Positions 41,289 through 51,164 are shown, numbered from the stretch's first letter. The stretch: DNA of 64,000 bases from Pseudomonas guariconensis (GCF_900102675.1 NZ_FMYX01000012.1:62001-126000), one strand, 5' to 3'. Made by a program: numbers and translations. The notes: a model not told the origin generated them from the letters alone.

Positions 41289-42346
41289 CAACGAACATCC
41301 TCAGCCAGCAGCAGCGCGCTCAAGCGGCTCGCCACATGCTCGGGATTCAGGCGAGTGAAGCACAGTGGCCACTCGCGTTTGAGATCGAACCGGCGCAGGT
41401 CCTCGGCGCTCGGTTTGTAGGTGCACTTCTTCTGCAGGCAGGGCGCGCAGGGGAAGTCGCTGGCCTGATGGACCTGCACACGCCCGTAGGCGCCGGTCAG
41501 GCCAGGGTTGGTTGGGCCGAACAGGGAGATGGTCGGCACATCCAGTGCCGCCGCCAGATGGCCCAAGCCGGTATCCACCGCCACGCAGGCCTTGGCCGCC
41601 GCCAGTACGCGGGCGACACCTGCCAGGTTCAACTTGGGCAGGACTTCGCAATTCTTCAAGCCCTGGGCGATACGCTCGGCGCGGGCTTTCTCGGCCGGGT
41701 TACCCCACGGCAGGCGAACCTGCAGATTGCGCCGCCCAAGGCGCTCGGCCAGTTCGCGCCAATAGGCCTCAGGCCAGTGCTTGGTGGCCCAGGTGGTGCC
41801 ATGCAGGAACACCACGTATGGCGCGGCAGGCGGCAGTTGCAGGCGATCCAGGTCCAGGCCATAGCGGCCGATGCCTTCGGGCAGGTCATAGGCCAGGGCC
41901 AGGGCGAACAGTTGACGCACCCGCTCCACGGCATGCTGGCCGACGGCGACCGACAACCGTCGGTCATAGAAGCGGCTGGCCCAGCCTTCGCGCGCGGAGT
42001 AGCGGTCGAGCCCAGCCACCGGCGCCTTCACGTAGCGCGTCAGCCAGGCCGATTTGACCAGCCCCTGGGCGTCGATCACCAAGTCGTACTTTTGCGCGCG
42101 CAGACGCTGCTTGAACGCCTTCCATTCGCCGCTCTTGATCGTCTGCCAGAGATTCTTGCGCCAGCGCCGGATGGCCACCGGAATGACCTGGTCGACCGCC
42201 GGGTGCCAGCTGGGGATCTCGGCGAAACCTTCCTCCACCACCCAGTCGAAGCGGATACCAGGAAGAGCGTGCGCGGCGTCGGTGACCGCGGGCAGCGTGT
42301 GGATCACGTCGCCCAGCGAAGATGTCTTGATGATCAGGACCCGCAC
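41288..42346 (-). CDS. waaC: LPS heptosyltransferase I WaaC (RfaC)
   Basis: 352 residues, GT9 family, beginning MRVLIIKTSSLGDVIHTLPA, typical of heptosyltransferase I. It transfers L-glycero-D-manno-heptose to Kdo on lipid A at the cytoplasmic face of the inner membrane. The acceptor and ADP-heptose binding region ACVAVDTGLGHLAAALDVP is conserved. It starts directly after the waaF stop without a gap. Confidence 0.95.
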   Translation of the reverse strand: MRVLIIKTSSLGDVIHTLPAVTDAAHALPGIRFDWVVEEGFAEIPSWHPAVDQVIPVAIRRWRKNLWQTIKSGEWKAFKQRLRAQKYDLVIDAQGLVKSAWLTRYVKAPVAGLDRYSAREGWASRFYDRRLSVAVGQHAVERVRQLFALALAYDLPEGIGRYGLDLDRLQLPPAAPYVVFLHGTTWATKHWPEAYWRELAERLGRRNLQVRLPWGNPAEKARAERIAQGLKNCEVLPKLNLAGVARVLAAAKACVAVDTGLGHLAAALDVPTISLFGPTNPGLTGAYGRVQVHQASDFPCAPCLQKKCTYKPSAEDLRRFDLKREWPLCFTRLNPEHVASRLSALLLAEDVR

Positions 42347-43396
42347 TTAGTCGACCTCGGCCAGGACATCGATCAGGTTCGGTCCGCCCAGGTGCGTGAG
42401 CGCGGCAATCACTTTGCCGGGCTCGAGCAGACGCAGGCAGTTGTAGTGACCGAAGCGGCAGGTGCGATCGAAGCAAGGACTGCATTCGATGCCCAGGCGC
42501 ACGATCTCAACCTGTTCGGCCAAAGGCGGGGTGAAGCCCGGCGAGGTGGAGCCGTAGACGGCCACCAGCGGGCGATTCAAGGCGGCGGCCACGTGCATCA
42601 GCCCGGAGTCGTTGGACACCACGGCATCGGCGCAGGACAACAGGTCGATGGCCTCGGCCAGGGACGTGTCCCCTGCAAGGTTGTAGGACTCCTCGCGCAA
42701 CCCTGGAATCAGCCGATCTCGGATCGCCTCACCCACTGGGTGGTCGTTCTTCGAGCCGAACAGCCACACCTGCCACCCCTGACGGATCATCGCGTCAGCG
42801 ACCTCGGCGTAGTGCTCGGCCGGCCAGCGCTTGGCCTCGCCGAACTCGGCGCCAGGGCACAGCGCCAGCACCGGTCGATCAAGCGCCAGGCCGAACTTGG
42901 CCAGCGCGGCGTCACGGCTCTGCGCTTCGATCCGCAGGCTTGGGCGTGGATAGGGCTGTGGCAGCTCGGCCCCTGGCGCATAGGCCAGGGCCATGAAGCG
43001 CTCGATCATCAGCGGATAGCGGGTTTTGTCCAGCTTGCGCACATCGTTGAGCAGGCCGAAGCGCATTTCGCCGCGCCAGCCGGTGCGTTTGGGGATGCCA
43101 GCGAAAAACGGTACCAATGCCGATTTCAGCGAGTTAGGCAGGAGGATCGCCTGGTCATACTGACCCGCCAGGGATTTGCCGATGCGCCGGCGCGTGGCCA
43201 GCTCCAGCGCGCCATGGCCGAGCGGGAAGCTCAGGGCTTGGCGCACCTCGGGCATGCGCTCGAGTATCGGCCGGCTCCACTCGGGCGCCAGCACGTCGAT
43301 CACGCATTCGGGGTGCTGCTGTTTCAGGCACTGGAACAAGGTCTGCGCCATCACCATGTCGCCGACCCAGCTGGGCCCAATGATCAGTATTCTCAT
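42347..43396 (-). CDS. waaF: LPS heptosyltransferase II WaaF (RfaF)
   Basis: 349 residues, GT9 family, N-terminus MRILIIGPSWVGDMVMAQTL; the ADP-heptose site is AVVSNDSGLMHVAAALNRPL. It adds the second heptose. It is the first gene of a seven-gene minus-strand operon waaF-waaC-waaG-waaP and three more kinase-like genes. About 130 bp separate it from glnE; P. aeruginosa has ilvE at this point, and ilvE is absent here. Confidence 0.95.
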   Translation of the reverse strand: MRILIIGPSWVGDMVMAQTLFQCLKQQHPECVIDVLAPEWSRPILERMPEVRQALSFPLGHGALELATRRRIGKSLAGQYDQAILLPNSLKSALVPFFAGIPKRTGWRGEMRFGLLNDVRKLDKTRYPLMIERFMALAYAPGAELPQPYPRPSLRIEAQSRDAALAKFGLALDRPVLALCPGAEFGEAKRWPAEHYAEVADAMIRQGWQVWLFGSKNDHPVGEAIRDRLIPGLREESYNLAGDTSLAEAIDLLSCADAVVSNDSGLMHVAAALNRPLVAVYGSTSPGFTPPLAEQVEIVRLGIECSPCFDRTCRFGHYNCLRLLEPGKVIAALTHLGGPNLIDVLAEVD

Positions 43397-43529
43397 GCTT
43401 AGTCCAGAAACGCTCGGGGAGGCTCAGCGTTGGCCTGGCCTCCCCTCTTTATATTCAGGCTATGTGGCGGACAGTGTAACACCCAGGCATTTCTACCGCT
43501 GATCGCCCCTACAGGGCTGGCGGAGGGCC

Positions 43530-46463
43530 TCAGGTCAGCCCGAGCTCGCTCCAGATCCGCCGCACCTGGCGACGCTGATCGGCAAACTGACCGGCATCGA
43601 CGACCCCGGCTTGCTTCTGCAGGGCCTGGCGGTGCGAGGCCGAGCGGAACGCCTTGTATACCTCGCGCAGCAGCACCGCATCGTCGGCCGGCATCAGCCC
43701 AGCCTGCTCCAGCTCCTCGAGAATGCGGATGTTGTCGGTCCAGCGCAGCAGGGCCGGGTGGTCGTGGGACCAGGCCAAAGCGGCGTATTGCACCATAAAT
43801 TCGATATCCACGATACCGCCGGCATCCTGCTTGATATCGAAGGGCATGCCGGCCTCGAACGCATTGGCGGCAGTGCCGGCGGCGGTGCTCTTGGTGCCAA
43901 GGTTGTCGCGCATCTTGGCGCGCATCTCGCTCACTTCCTGGCGCAGTTTGTCCAACTCGCGCGGCTTGCCCAGCACCCGGGCGCGCACGTCCTCGAACGC
44001 CGCCGCGACCTGCTTGCAGCCCACCAGCACTCGCGCCCGCACCAGAGCCTGGTGCTCCCAGGTCCAGGCCTCGCCCTGCTGGTAGCGCTCGAAGGCACCC
44101 ACGGAACTGACCAGCAGCCCCGAGGCGCCGGAAGGACGCAGGCGCATGTCCACGTCATAGAGCTGACCGGAGTTGGTCTGGGTAGTCAGCATATGAATGA
44201 TGCGTTGCCCCAACCGGGTGAAGAATTGCGCGCCGTCGATGGGTTTGGCGCCGTCGGTTTCGCCCTGGGGATCGCCATCGTGGATGAACACCAGGTCCAG
44301 GTCCGAGCCATGCCCCAGCTCGATGCCGCCGACCTTGCCGTAGCCGACGATGATGAAACCCGGATCGCACAGGCTGCCATCGCTGCGCTTGGGCTGGCCG
44401 TGACGGGCCACCGTCTGGCGCCAGGCCAGGGCCAGCACCTGATCGAGGATCGCCTCGGCCAGCCAGGTCAGGTAGTCGCTGACTTTCATCAGGGGCAGGT
44501 TGCCGGTGATCTCCGAGGCGGCTACCCGCAGACTGTGGGCCAGCTTGAAGTGACGCAAAGCCTCCATTTGCTGCTCCAGATCGTCCTCGGGAATGCGCGT
44601 CAGGCGCTCGCGCAGCTCGCAGGCCAACTCCGGCGCCAGGGGCGGGCTGAACAGCCGGCCTTCATTGAGCAGTTCGTCGAGCAGCAACGGGTAGCGGGCA
44701 ATCTGTTCGGCGATCCACGGGCTAGCCGCGCACAGCGTCAGCAACCGGCGCAAAGCACCTGGGTTCTCGGTCAGCAGCACCAGGTAGGCCGAACGTCGCG
44801 CCACCGCCTCGACCAGCGGCAACACGCGCTCCAGGACCAGGTCCGGGTCATCGTGCTCCACAGCCTGGGCGAGCAGGCGCGGAATGAAGGCGTCCAGGCG
44901 CTCGCGACCGATACGCTGCATGGAGCGCAGCGACGGACTGGAGCGCAGCAACGCCAGGCGTCGCAAGGCCTCGGCGGGCTGCTTGAAGCCGGCTTCCTCC
45001 AACTGACGGCAGGCGGCCTCTTCATCCTGGGCCTGCTCCCACAGCGGCGACCATTCGCCACCGACGACCAGCTCGCCCTCGCCTTCCTCGTCGTCGGGGT
45101 CGGCGATCACCTGGCGGAAATGCCAGTCGATCCGGCCACGCCAGTGCATGAGCTGGTCATGGAAGCTCTGCCAGTCGGCAAAGCCCAGGATAAACGCCAC
45201 GCGCTCGCGATCCTTTTCGTCCTCCGGCAACATCTGGGTCTGGCGGTCGGCGATGGCCTGGATCGCATGCTCGGTATAACGCAGGAACTCATAGCCCTCA
45301 CGCAACTCGGCCACCACCGCCGGCGGCAGGTAGCCCTGGCCTTCGAGGGTCGCCAGCACCTTGAGCAGTGGCCGCTGCTGCAGGCTCAGGTCGCGCCCGC
45401 CGTGGATCAACTGGAACGCCTGGGCGATGAACTCCACTTCGCGGATACCGCCCGCGCCGAGCTTGATGTTCTCCGACATGCCCTTGCGCCGCACTTCCTG
45501 CTGGATCAGCTGCTTCATGGTGCGCAGCGCCTCGATGGCCGAGAAATCCAGGTAACGCCGGTAGACGAACGGGCGCAGCATATTCTGCAGCTGGGCGCCG
45601 GCCACCTGGTCGCCGGCCACGACCCGTGCCTTGATCATGGCGTAGCGTTCCCAATCGCGGCCTTGGTCCTGGTAGTACTGCTCCAGGGCATTGAACGACA
45701 ACGTCAGGGCACCGGCCGAGCCGTAGGGGCGCAGGCGCATGTCGACACGGAACACGAAACCATCGACGGTCACTGGATCCAGCGCCTTGATCAGACGCTG
45801 GCCCAGACGGGTGAAGAACTCCTGGTTGTCCAGCGAGCGCTTGACCCCTTCGGTTTCGCCGCCCTCGGGAAAGGCGAAGATCAGATCGATGTCCGAAGAC
45901 AGGTTCAGCTCCACCGCGCCCAGCTTGCCCATGCCCAGCACCACCATGTGCTGCGCCTGGCCGCTGCGGTTGCCGATGGGCGTACCGAACTGCTGGCAAT
46001 GGCGCGGATACAACCATTGGTAGGCCTGGTCGATGGAGGCGTCGGCCAGGTCGGAAAGGTCGCGGCAGGTTTCTTCCAGCGCGGCCCGGCGGGTGATGTC
46101 GCGCCAAATGATGCGCACCTGCTGGCGGTTGCGCTCGCGACGCAGGTTGCGCGCAAGCTCCTCCTCGCTCTGCGCCGCTTCGGCAGCGGCGGCGATGCGC
46201 GCGCGCAGCTCGCCAGGGGCGAAAGGCCGCTCCAGTTCACCGCTAGCCTGCAGCGTAAAGAGCATGGCCGGCTCGCGCAGGGCCACTTCCAAAACGAAGT
46301 CGCTGACTGCAGCCACTTGATCGAACGCATGGCGCTGGGCGGAGCTCCAGGCATCGAAGTCCAGACCCTCGATACCCGCGATGGCCTCACGCAGGGATTG
46401 TTGGTTACGGACGACCAGCGGTTGCAGGACGGCGGGCAGATCGAGCGGCAAAGGCAGGCGCAT
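43530..46463 (-). CDS. glnE: Bifunctional glutamine synthetase adenylyltransferase/deadenylase GlnE
   Basis: 977 residues, family length about 945-980. It has two nucleotidyltransferase domains: the N-terminal de-adenylylating one with GKLGAVELNLSSDIDLIF (about 175-195) and the C-terminal adenylylating one with GKVGGIELGHGSDLDLVF (about 705-725), each followed by a helical regulatory part. GlnE adds or removes AMP on glutamine synthetase in response to PII and glutamine. It is divergent from aceE. In this GC-rich gene a 970-codon open frame exists on the opposite strand; it is a shadow. Confidence 0.96.
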   Translation of the reverse strand: MRLPLPLDLPAVLQPLVVRNQQSLREAIAGIEGLDFDAWSSAQRHAFDQVAAVSDFVLEVALREPAMLFTLQASGELERPFAPGELRARIAAAAEAAQSEEELARNLRRERNRQQVRIIWRDITRRAALEETCRDLSDLADASIDQAYQWLYPRHCQQFGTPIGNRSGQAQHMVVLGMGKLGAVELNLSSDIDLIFAFPEGGETEGVKRSLDNQEFFTRLGQRLIKALDPVTVDGFVFRVDMRLRPYGSAGALTLSFNALEQYYQDQGRDWERYAMIKARVVAGDQVAGAQLQNMLRPFVYRRYLDFSAIEALRTMKQLIQQEVRRKGMSENIKLGAGGIREVEFIAQAFQLIHGGRDLSLQQRPLLKVLATLEGQGYLPPAVVAELREGYEFLRYTEHAIQAIADRQTQMLPEDEKDRERVAFILGFADWQSFHDQLMHWRGRIDWHFRQVIADPDDEEGEGELVVGGEWSPLWEQAQDEEAACRQLEEAGFKQPAEALRRLALLRSSPSLRSMQRIGRERLDAFIPRLLAQAVEHDDPDLVLERVLPLVEAVARRSAYLVLLTENPGALRRLLTLCAASPWIAEQIARYPLLLDELLNEGRLFSPPLAPELACELRERLTRIPEDDLEQQMEALRHFKLAHSLRVAASEITGNLPLMKVSDYLTWLAEAILDQVLALAWRQTVARHGQPKRSDGSLCDPGFIIVGYGKVGGIELGHGSDLDLVFIHDGDPQGETDGAKPIDGAQFFTRLGQRIIHMLTTQTNSGQLYDVDMRLRPSGASGLLVSSVGAFERYQQGEAWTWEHQALVRARVLVGCKQVAAAFEDVRARVLGKPRELDKLRQEVSEMRAKMRDNLGTKSTAAGTAANAFEAGMPFDIKQDAGGIVDIEFMVQYAALAWSHDHPALLRWTDNIRILEELEQAGLMPADDAVLLREVYKAFRSASHRQALQKQAGVVDAGQFADQRRQVRRIWSELGLT

Positions 46464-46847
46464 GGTCTATCCTTGATCGGCGTGAGTGGGAGGGGTAGAG
46501 GCGGCCGAGGGGATGCCGAATGACGGTTGGACTGTCATACAAAAGTTGGAAATAGCTGAAATAAACGAATCATTGGTAAAAAACATCAAGATTCACCCAA
46601 TCAAAGCCCAGTCCAAACCTACGGGAACGTTTTTCCCCACAACCCGGCATGCGACAAAATGCCGCTTTTCTGTAGTTTTACTACTACCCCGGCTGTTCAA
46701 AAGCATGAAATGCCAAACCATTTGTAGTAAAACTACACGGCGCCGGATGACTGTCCGGCTAATCCAAGAATTCACGACGTCTGCCCAAAAGGCCAGTCGC
46801 AAACTCAGGCCCCCGATTCTGGTGGCCTTTCCGCCCTGGAGCAAGCC
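46464..46847. other. 384 bp divergent intergenic region glnE / aceE
   Basis: AT-richer than its flanks. It holds the twin GTAGT-N3-ACTAC palindromes (46672-46736), a hairpin CGGCAT...ATGCCG (46645-46664) and a leader hairpin GCCGGA-TGACTG-TCCGGC (46742-46759) before the aceE ribosome-binding site. No gene is visible. Confidence 0.7.
46671..46737 (+). promoter_or_regulatory. Twin palindromic operators upstream of aceE
   Basis: TGTAGTTTTACTAC (46671-46684) and its exact reverse complement (46724-46737) face each other. Each contains a complete palindrome GTAGT-N3-ACTAC, centred at 46678 and 46730, 52 bp apart or about five helical turns. The half-site-N3-half-site form is that of GntR/FadR-class regulators such as PdhR and LldR. 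The position, 111-177 bp before aceE, suits control of the pyruvate dehydrogenase operon by looping between two bound dimers. Confidence 0.6.
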
Positions 46848-49493
46848 ATGCAAGACCTCGATCCCGTCGAAACCCAGGAATGGCTGGATGCCTTGGAGTC
46901 GGTCCTCGACAAAGAAGGCGAAGACCGCGCTCACTACCTGATGACCCGTATGGGCGAGCTGGCCACCCGTAGTGGCTCTCAGCTGCCGTACGCAATCACC
47001 ACGCCATACCGCAACACCATCCCCGTTACCCACGAAGCACGCATGCCTGGCGACCTGTTCATGGAACGCCGCATCCGCTCGATGGTACGTTGGAACGCCC
47101 TGGCCATGGTCATGCGTACCAACCTGCGGGATTCGGACCTGGGCGGCCACATCTCGAGCTTCGCCTCCAGCGCCACCCTGTACGACATCGGCTTCAACTA
47201 CTTCTTCCAGGCTCCTACCGAGGAGCACGGTGGCGACCTGATCTTCTTCCAGGGCCACGCCTCCCCAGGCATCTATGCCCGCGCCTTCCTCGAAGGTCGC
47301 ATCACTGAAGACCAGATGAACAACTTCCGTCAGGAAGTGGACGGCAAGGGCCTGTCCTCCTACCCGCACCCATGGCTGATGCCTGACTTCTGGCAGTTCC
47401 CGACCGTTTCCATGGGTCTGGGTCCGATCCAGGCGATCTACCAGGCACGCTTCATGAAGTACCTGGAAGCCCGTGGCTTCATCCCGGCCGGTAAGCAGAA
47501 GGTCTGGTGCTTCATGGGCGACGGCGAGTGCGACGAGCCAGAATCCCTGGGCGCGATCGCCCTGGCTGGCCGCGAGAAGCTGGACAACCTGATCTTCGTC
47601 ATCAACTGCAACCTGCAGCGCCTCGACGGCCCGGTCCGCGGCAACGGCAAGATCATCCAGGAACTCGAAGGCGTGTTCCGTGGCGGTGGCTGGAACGTCA
47701 ACAAAGTCGTCTGGGGCCGCTTCTGGGATCCGCTGTTCGCCAAGGACACCAACGGTGCCCTGCAGCGCCGCATGGACGAAGTCATCGACGGCGAGTACCA
47801 GAACTACAAGGCCAAGGACGGTGCGTACGTCCGTGAGCACTTCTTCAACACCCCAGAACTCAAGGCCATGGTCGAAGACCTGTCCGACGACGAGATCTGG
47901 AAGCTCAACCGTGGCGGCCACGACCCGTACAAGGTCTATGCGGCCTACCACCAGGCGGTCAACCATCAAGGTCAGCCGACCGTCATCCTGGCCAAGACCA
48001 TCAAGGGTTACGGTACCGGTGCCGGCGAAGCCAAGAACACCGCGCACAACACCAAGAAGGTCGACGTCGACAGCCTGCGTCACTTCCGTGACCGCTTCGA
48101 CATCCCAGTCAAGGATGCCGACCTGGAAAACCTGCCGTTCTTCCGTCCGGAAGAAGGCAGCGCCGAAGCCAAGTACCTGGCCGAGCGCCGCGCAGCCCTG
48201 GGTGGCTTCGTACCGCAGCGCCGTGCAAAGAGCTTCAGCATCCCGACTCCGCCGCTGGAAACCCTGAAGGCGATCCTGGACGGTTCGGGCGACCGCGAAA
48301 TCTCCACCACCATGGCCTTCGTGCGTATCCTGGCGCAGCTGGTCAAGGACAAGGAGATCGGCCAGCGCATCGTTCCGATCATCCCGGACGAAGCCCGTAC
48401 CTTCGGTATGGAAGGCATGTTCCGCCAGCTTGGCATCTACTCGTCCGTGGGCCAGCTCTACGAGCCGGTCGACAAGGACCAGGTGATGTTCTACCGCGAG
48501 GACAAGAAGGGCCAGATCCTCGAGGAAGGCATCAACGAAGCCGGCGCCATGTCGTCGTTCATCGCCGCCGGTACCTCGTACAGCAACCACAACCAGCCGA
48601 TGCTGCCGTTCTACATCTTCTATTCGATGTTCGGCTTCCAGCGTATCGGTGACCTGGCATGGGCCGCTGGCGACAGCCGCACCCGTGGCTTCCTGATCGG
48701 CGGTACCGCCGGCCGTACTACCCTCAACGGTGAAGGCCTGCAGCACGAAGACGGTCACAGCCACCTGATGGCTGCCACCATCCCGAACTGCCGCACCTAT
48801 GATCCGACCTACGGCTACGAGCTGGCGGTGATCATCCAGGACGGCATGAAGAAGATGACCGAAGAGCAACAGGACGTCTTCTACTACATCACCGTGATGA
48901 ACGAAGCCTACACCCAGCCTGCCATTCCGGCCGGCGCCGAGGAAGGCATCATCAAGGGCATGTACCTGCTCGAGGAAGACACCCGCGAGGCCGCGCACCA
49001 CGTGCAATTGCTGGGTTCGGGCACCATCCTGCGCGAAGTCCGCGAAGCGGCCAAGATCCTGCGCGAGGAATACAACGTCGGCGCCGACGTCTGGAGCGTC
49101 ACCAGCTTCAACGAACTGCGCCGTGACGGCCTGGCCGTGGAACGCGCCAACCGCCTCAAGCCTGGCCAGAAGCCACAGCAGACCTACGTCGAGCAGTGCC
49201 TGGCCGGCCGCAAAGGCCCGGTTGTAGCGTCCACCGACTACATGAAGCTCTTCGCCGAACAGATCCGTCAGTGGGTCCCGAGCAAGGAGTACAAGGTCCT
49301 GGGTACCGATGGCTTCGGTCGCAGCGACAGCCGCAAGAAGCTGCGTCACTTCTTCGAAGTCGACCGTCACTTCGTCGTGCTGGCTGCCCTGGAAGCCCTT
49401 GCTGACCGTGGCGAGATCGAACCGAAGGTGGTGGCCGACGCCATCGTCAAGTTCGGCATCGATCCGGACAAGCGCAACCCACTGGACTGCTGA
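46848..49493 (+). CDS. aceE: Pyruvate dehydrogenase E1 component (homodimeric)
   Basis: 881 residues, the usual AceE size. The thiamine diphosphate motif runs from GDGE (224-227) to NCN near residue 253; other E1 hallmarks are FQGHASPGIYARAFLEGR and the transketolase-like central domain. It decarboxylates pyruvate and transfers the acetyl group to the lipoyl domains of AceF. GGAGCA lies before the ATG. The gap to aceF is 13 bp. Regulation is likely through the twin palindromes upstream. Confidence 0.97.
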   Translation: MQDLDPVETQEWLDALESVLDKEGEDRAHYLMTRMGELATRSGSQLPYAITTPYRNTIPVTHEARMPGDLFMERRIRSMVRWNALAMVMRTNLRDSDLGGHISSFASSATLYDIGFNYFFQAPTEEHGGDLIFFQGHASPGIYARAFLEGRITEDQMNNFRQEVDGKGLSSYPHPWLMPDFWQFPTVSMGLGPIQAIYQARFMKYLEARGFIPAGKQKVWCFMGDGECDEPESLGAIALAGREKLDNLIFVINCNLQRLDGPVRGNGKIIQELEGVFRGGGWNVNKVVWGRFWDPLFAKDTNGALQRRMDEVIDGEYQNYKAKDGAYVREHFFNTPELKAMVEDLSDDEIWKLNRGGHDPYKVYAAYHQAVNHQGQPTVILAKTIKGYGTGAGEAKNTAHNTKKVDVDSLRHFRDRFDIPVKDADLENLPFFRPEEGSAEAKYLAERRAALGGFVPQRRAKSFSIPTPPLETLKAILDGSGDREISTTMAFVRILAQLVKDKEIGQRIVPIIPDEARTFGMEGMFRQLGIYSSVGQLYEPVDKDQVMFYREDKKGQILEEGINEAGAMSSFIAAGTSYSNHNQPMLPFYIFYSMFGFQRIGDLAWAAGDSRTRGFLIGGTAGRTTLNGEGLQHEDGHSHLMAATIPNCRTYDPTYGYELAVIIQDGMKKMTEEQQDVFYYITVMNEAYTQPAIPAGAEEGIIKGMYLLEEDTREAAHHVQLLGSGTILREVREAAKILREEYNVGADVWSVTSFNELRRDGLAVERANRLKPGQKPQQTYVEQCLAGRKGPVVASTDYMKLFAEQIRQWVPSKEYKVLGTDGFGRSDSRKKLRHFFEVDRHFVVLAALEALADRGEIEPKVVADAIVKFGIDPDKRNPLDC

Positions 49494-49506
49494 GGAGTAT
49501 TTTTAA

Positions 49507-51156
49507 GTGAGCGAACTCATTCGCGTACCTGACATCGGCAGCGGTGAAGGTGAAATCATCGAGCTGTTCGTCAAGGTCGGTGACCGTATCGAGGCTGACC
49601 AGAGCCTGCTGACCCTGGAGTCCGACAAGGCCTCCATGGAGATCCCAGCACCCAAGGCCGGCGTGATCAAGGAACTGAAAGTCAAGCTGGGTGATCGCCT
49701 GAAAGAAGGCGACGAGCTGATGGTCCTGGAAGTCGAGGGTGCCGCTGCGGCGCCCGAGGCTCCGGCCGCTGCTGCCCCGGCTGCCGCAGAGCAACCGGCT
49801 GCCGCACCTGCGCCAGCCGCCACCCCTGCCCCGGCTGCTGCGCCTGCTGCGCCTGCTGCCGCCAGCGTGCAGGACATCCATGTGCCGGATATCGGCTCGT
49901 CGGGCAAGGCCAAGATCATCGAAGTACTGGTCAAGGCCGGCGACACCGTCGAAGCCGACCAGTCGCTGATCACCCTGGAGTCCGACAAGGCCTCCATGGA
50001 GATCCCATCCCCCGCCGCTGGCGTGGTGAAGGAAGTGATCGCCAAGCTGGACGACGAAGTTGGCACCGGTGACCTGATCCTGAAGCTGGAAGTCGCGGGC
50101 GCCGCCCCGGCTGCCGCTCCAGCCGCTGCCGCACCGGCCCCTGCCAAGGCCGAGTCGGCGCCAGCCGCCGCGCCTGCTGCAGCGCCAGCTGCGGCTGCTG
50201 CACCGGCTCCGGTCGCCACCGCGCCGGCTGCTGGCAGCAACGCCAAGGTCCATGCTGGTCCTGCCGTGCGTCTGCTGGCCCGTGAGTTCGGCGTCGACCT
50301 GGGCGCGGTCGCCGCGACCGGTCCGCACGGCCGTATCCTGAAAGAAGACGTGCAGGTCTACGTCAAGGCCATGATGCAGAAAGCCAAGGAAGCTCCAGCC
50401 GCTGGCGCGACCGGTGGTGCAGGCATCCCGCCGATTCCGGCTGTGGACTTCAGCAAGTTCGGTGAAGTGGAAGAAGTCGCCCTGACCCGCCTGATGCAGG
50501 TCGGTGCCGCCAACCTGCACCGCAGCTGGCTGAACGTGCCGCACGTCACCCAGTTCGACTCCGCCGACATCACTGAGCTGGAAGCCTTCCGCGTTGCGCA
50601 GAAGGCCGTGGCCGAGAAGGCTGGCGTGAAGCTGACCGTCCTGCCGCTGCTGCTCAAGGCCTGCGCCTTCCTGCTCAAGGAACTGCCGGACTTCAACAGC
50701 TCGCTGGCACCCAGCGGCAAGGCGATCATCCGCAAGAAGTACGTGCACATCGGCTTCGCCGTGGACACTCCGGACGGCCTGCTGGTCCCTGTGATCAAGA
50801 ACGTCGACCAGAAGAGCCTGCTGCAACTGGCTGCCGAAGCCGCGGCGCTGGCCGAGAAGGCCCGCACCAAGAAACTGTCTTCCGACGAAATGCAGGGCGC
50901 CTGCTTCACCATCTCCAGCCTCGGCCACATTGGCGGCACCGGCTTCACGCCGATCGTCAACGCGCCTGAGGTGGCGATCTTGGGTGTCTCCAAGGCCACC
51001 ATGCAGCCGGTCTGGGATGGCAAGGCGTTCCAGCCCAAGCTGATGCTGCCGCTGTCGCTGTCCTACGATCACCGTGTGATCAACGGCGCCGCCGCCGCGC
51101 GCTTCACCAAGCGTCTGGGCGACGTGCTGGCGGACATCCGCACCATGCTGCTGTAA
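49507..51156 (+). CDS. aceF: Pyruvate dehydrogenase E2, dihydrolipoamide acetyltransferase
   Basis: 549 residues from a GTG with GAGGAG upstream. Two lipoyl domains with the lipoylated lysines Lys41 and Lys161 (both in LESDKASMEIP), Ala/Pro-rich linkers (about 80-118 and 200-250), the E1/E3-binding domain (VRLLAREFGVDLGAVAATGPHGRI) and the catalytic domain with His522 in SYDHRVING. The Asn four residues after this His replaces the Asp found in E. coli, as in Azotobacter AceF. Two lipoyl domains rather than three. The lpd gene for E3 is not in the window. Confidence 0.97.
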   Translation: MSELIRVPDIGSGEGEIIELFVKVGDRIEADQSLLTLESDKASMEIPAPKAGVIKELKVKLGDRLKEGDELMVLEVEGAAAAPEAPAAAAPAAAEQPAAAPAPAATPAPAAAPAAPAAASVQDIHVPDIGSSGKAKIIEVLVKAGDTVEADQSLITLESDKASMEIPSPAAGVVKEVIAKLDDEVGTGDLILKLEVAGAAPAAAPAAAAPAPAKAESAPAAAPAAAPAAAAAPAPVATAPAAGSNAKVHAGPAVRLLAREFGVDLGAVAATGPHGRILKEDVQVYVKAMMQKAKEAPAAGATGGAGIPPIPAVDFSKFGEVEEVALTRLMQVGAANLHRSWLNVPHVTQFDSADITELEAFRVAQKAVAEKAGVKLTVLPLLLKACAFLLKELPDFNSSLAPSGKAIIRKKYVHIGFAVDTPDGLLVPVIKNVDQKSLLQLAAEAAALAEKARTKKLSSDEMQGACFTISSLGHIGGTGFTPIVNAPEVAILGVSKATMQPVWDGKAFQPKLMLPLSLSYDHRVINGAAAARFTKRLGDVLADIRTMLL

Positions 51157-51164
51157 CGCAGCCC

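Noticed and set aside
41336..43402. 688-codon open frame on the plus strand across waaC and waaF
   Set aside because: Spans two real genes antisense and has low-complexity Gln/Arg/His composition.
43611..46523. 970-codon open frame on the plus strand opposite glnE
   Set aside because: A shadow of the GC-rich glnE codon pattern; composition is abnormal (Gln, His, Leu rich without domains) and glnE on the other strand has all its motifs.
46593..49370. 925-codon open frame on the minus strand opposite aceE
   Set aside because: Antisense shadow of aceE; no ribosome-binding site and no recognisable domain.
49503..50246. 247-codon Ala/Gly-rich frame opposite aceF
   Set aside because: Low-complexity shadow of the aceF linker.
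49739..50250. Possible tandem DNA repeat in aceF
   Set aside because: The repeated GCTGCC-like stretches are codons for Ala/Pro linkers and duplicated lipoyl domains, not a separate element.
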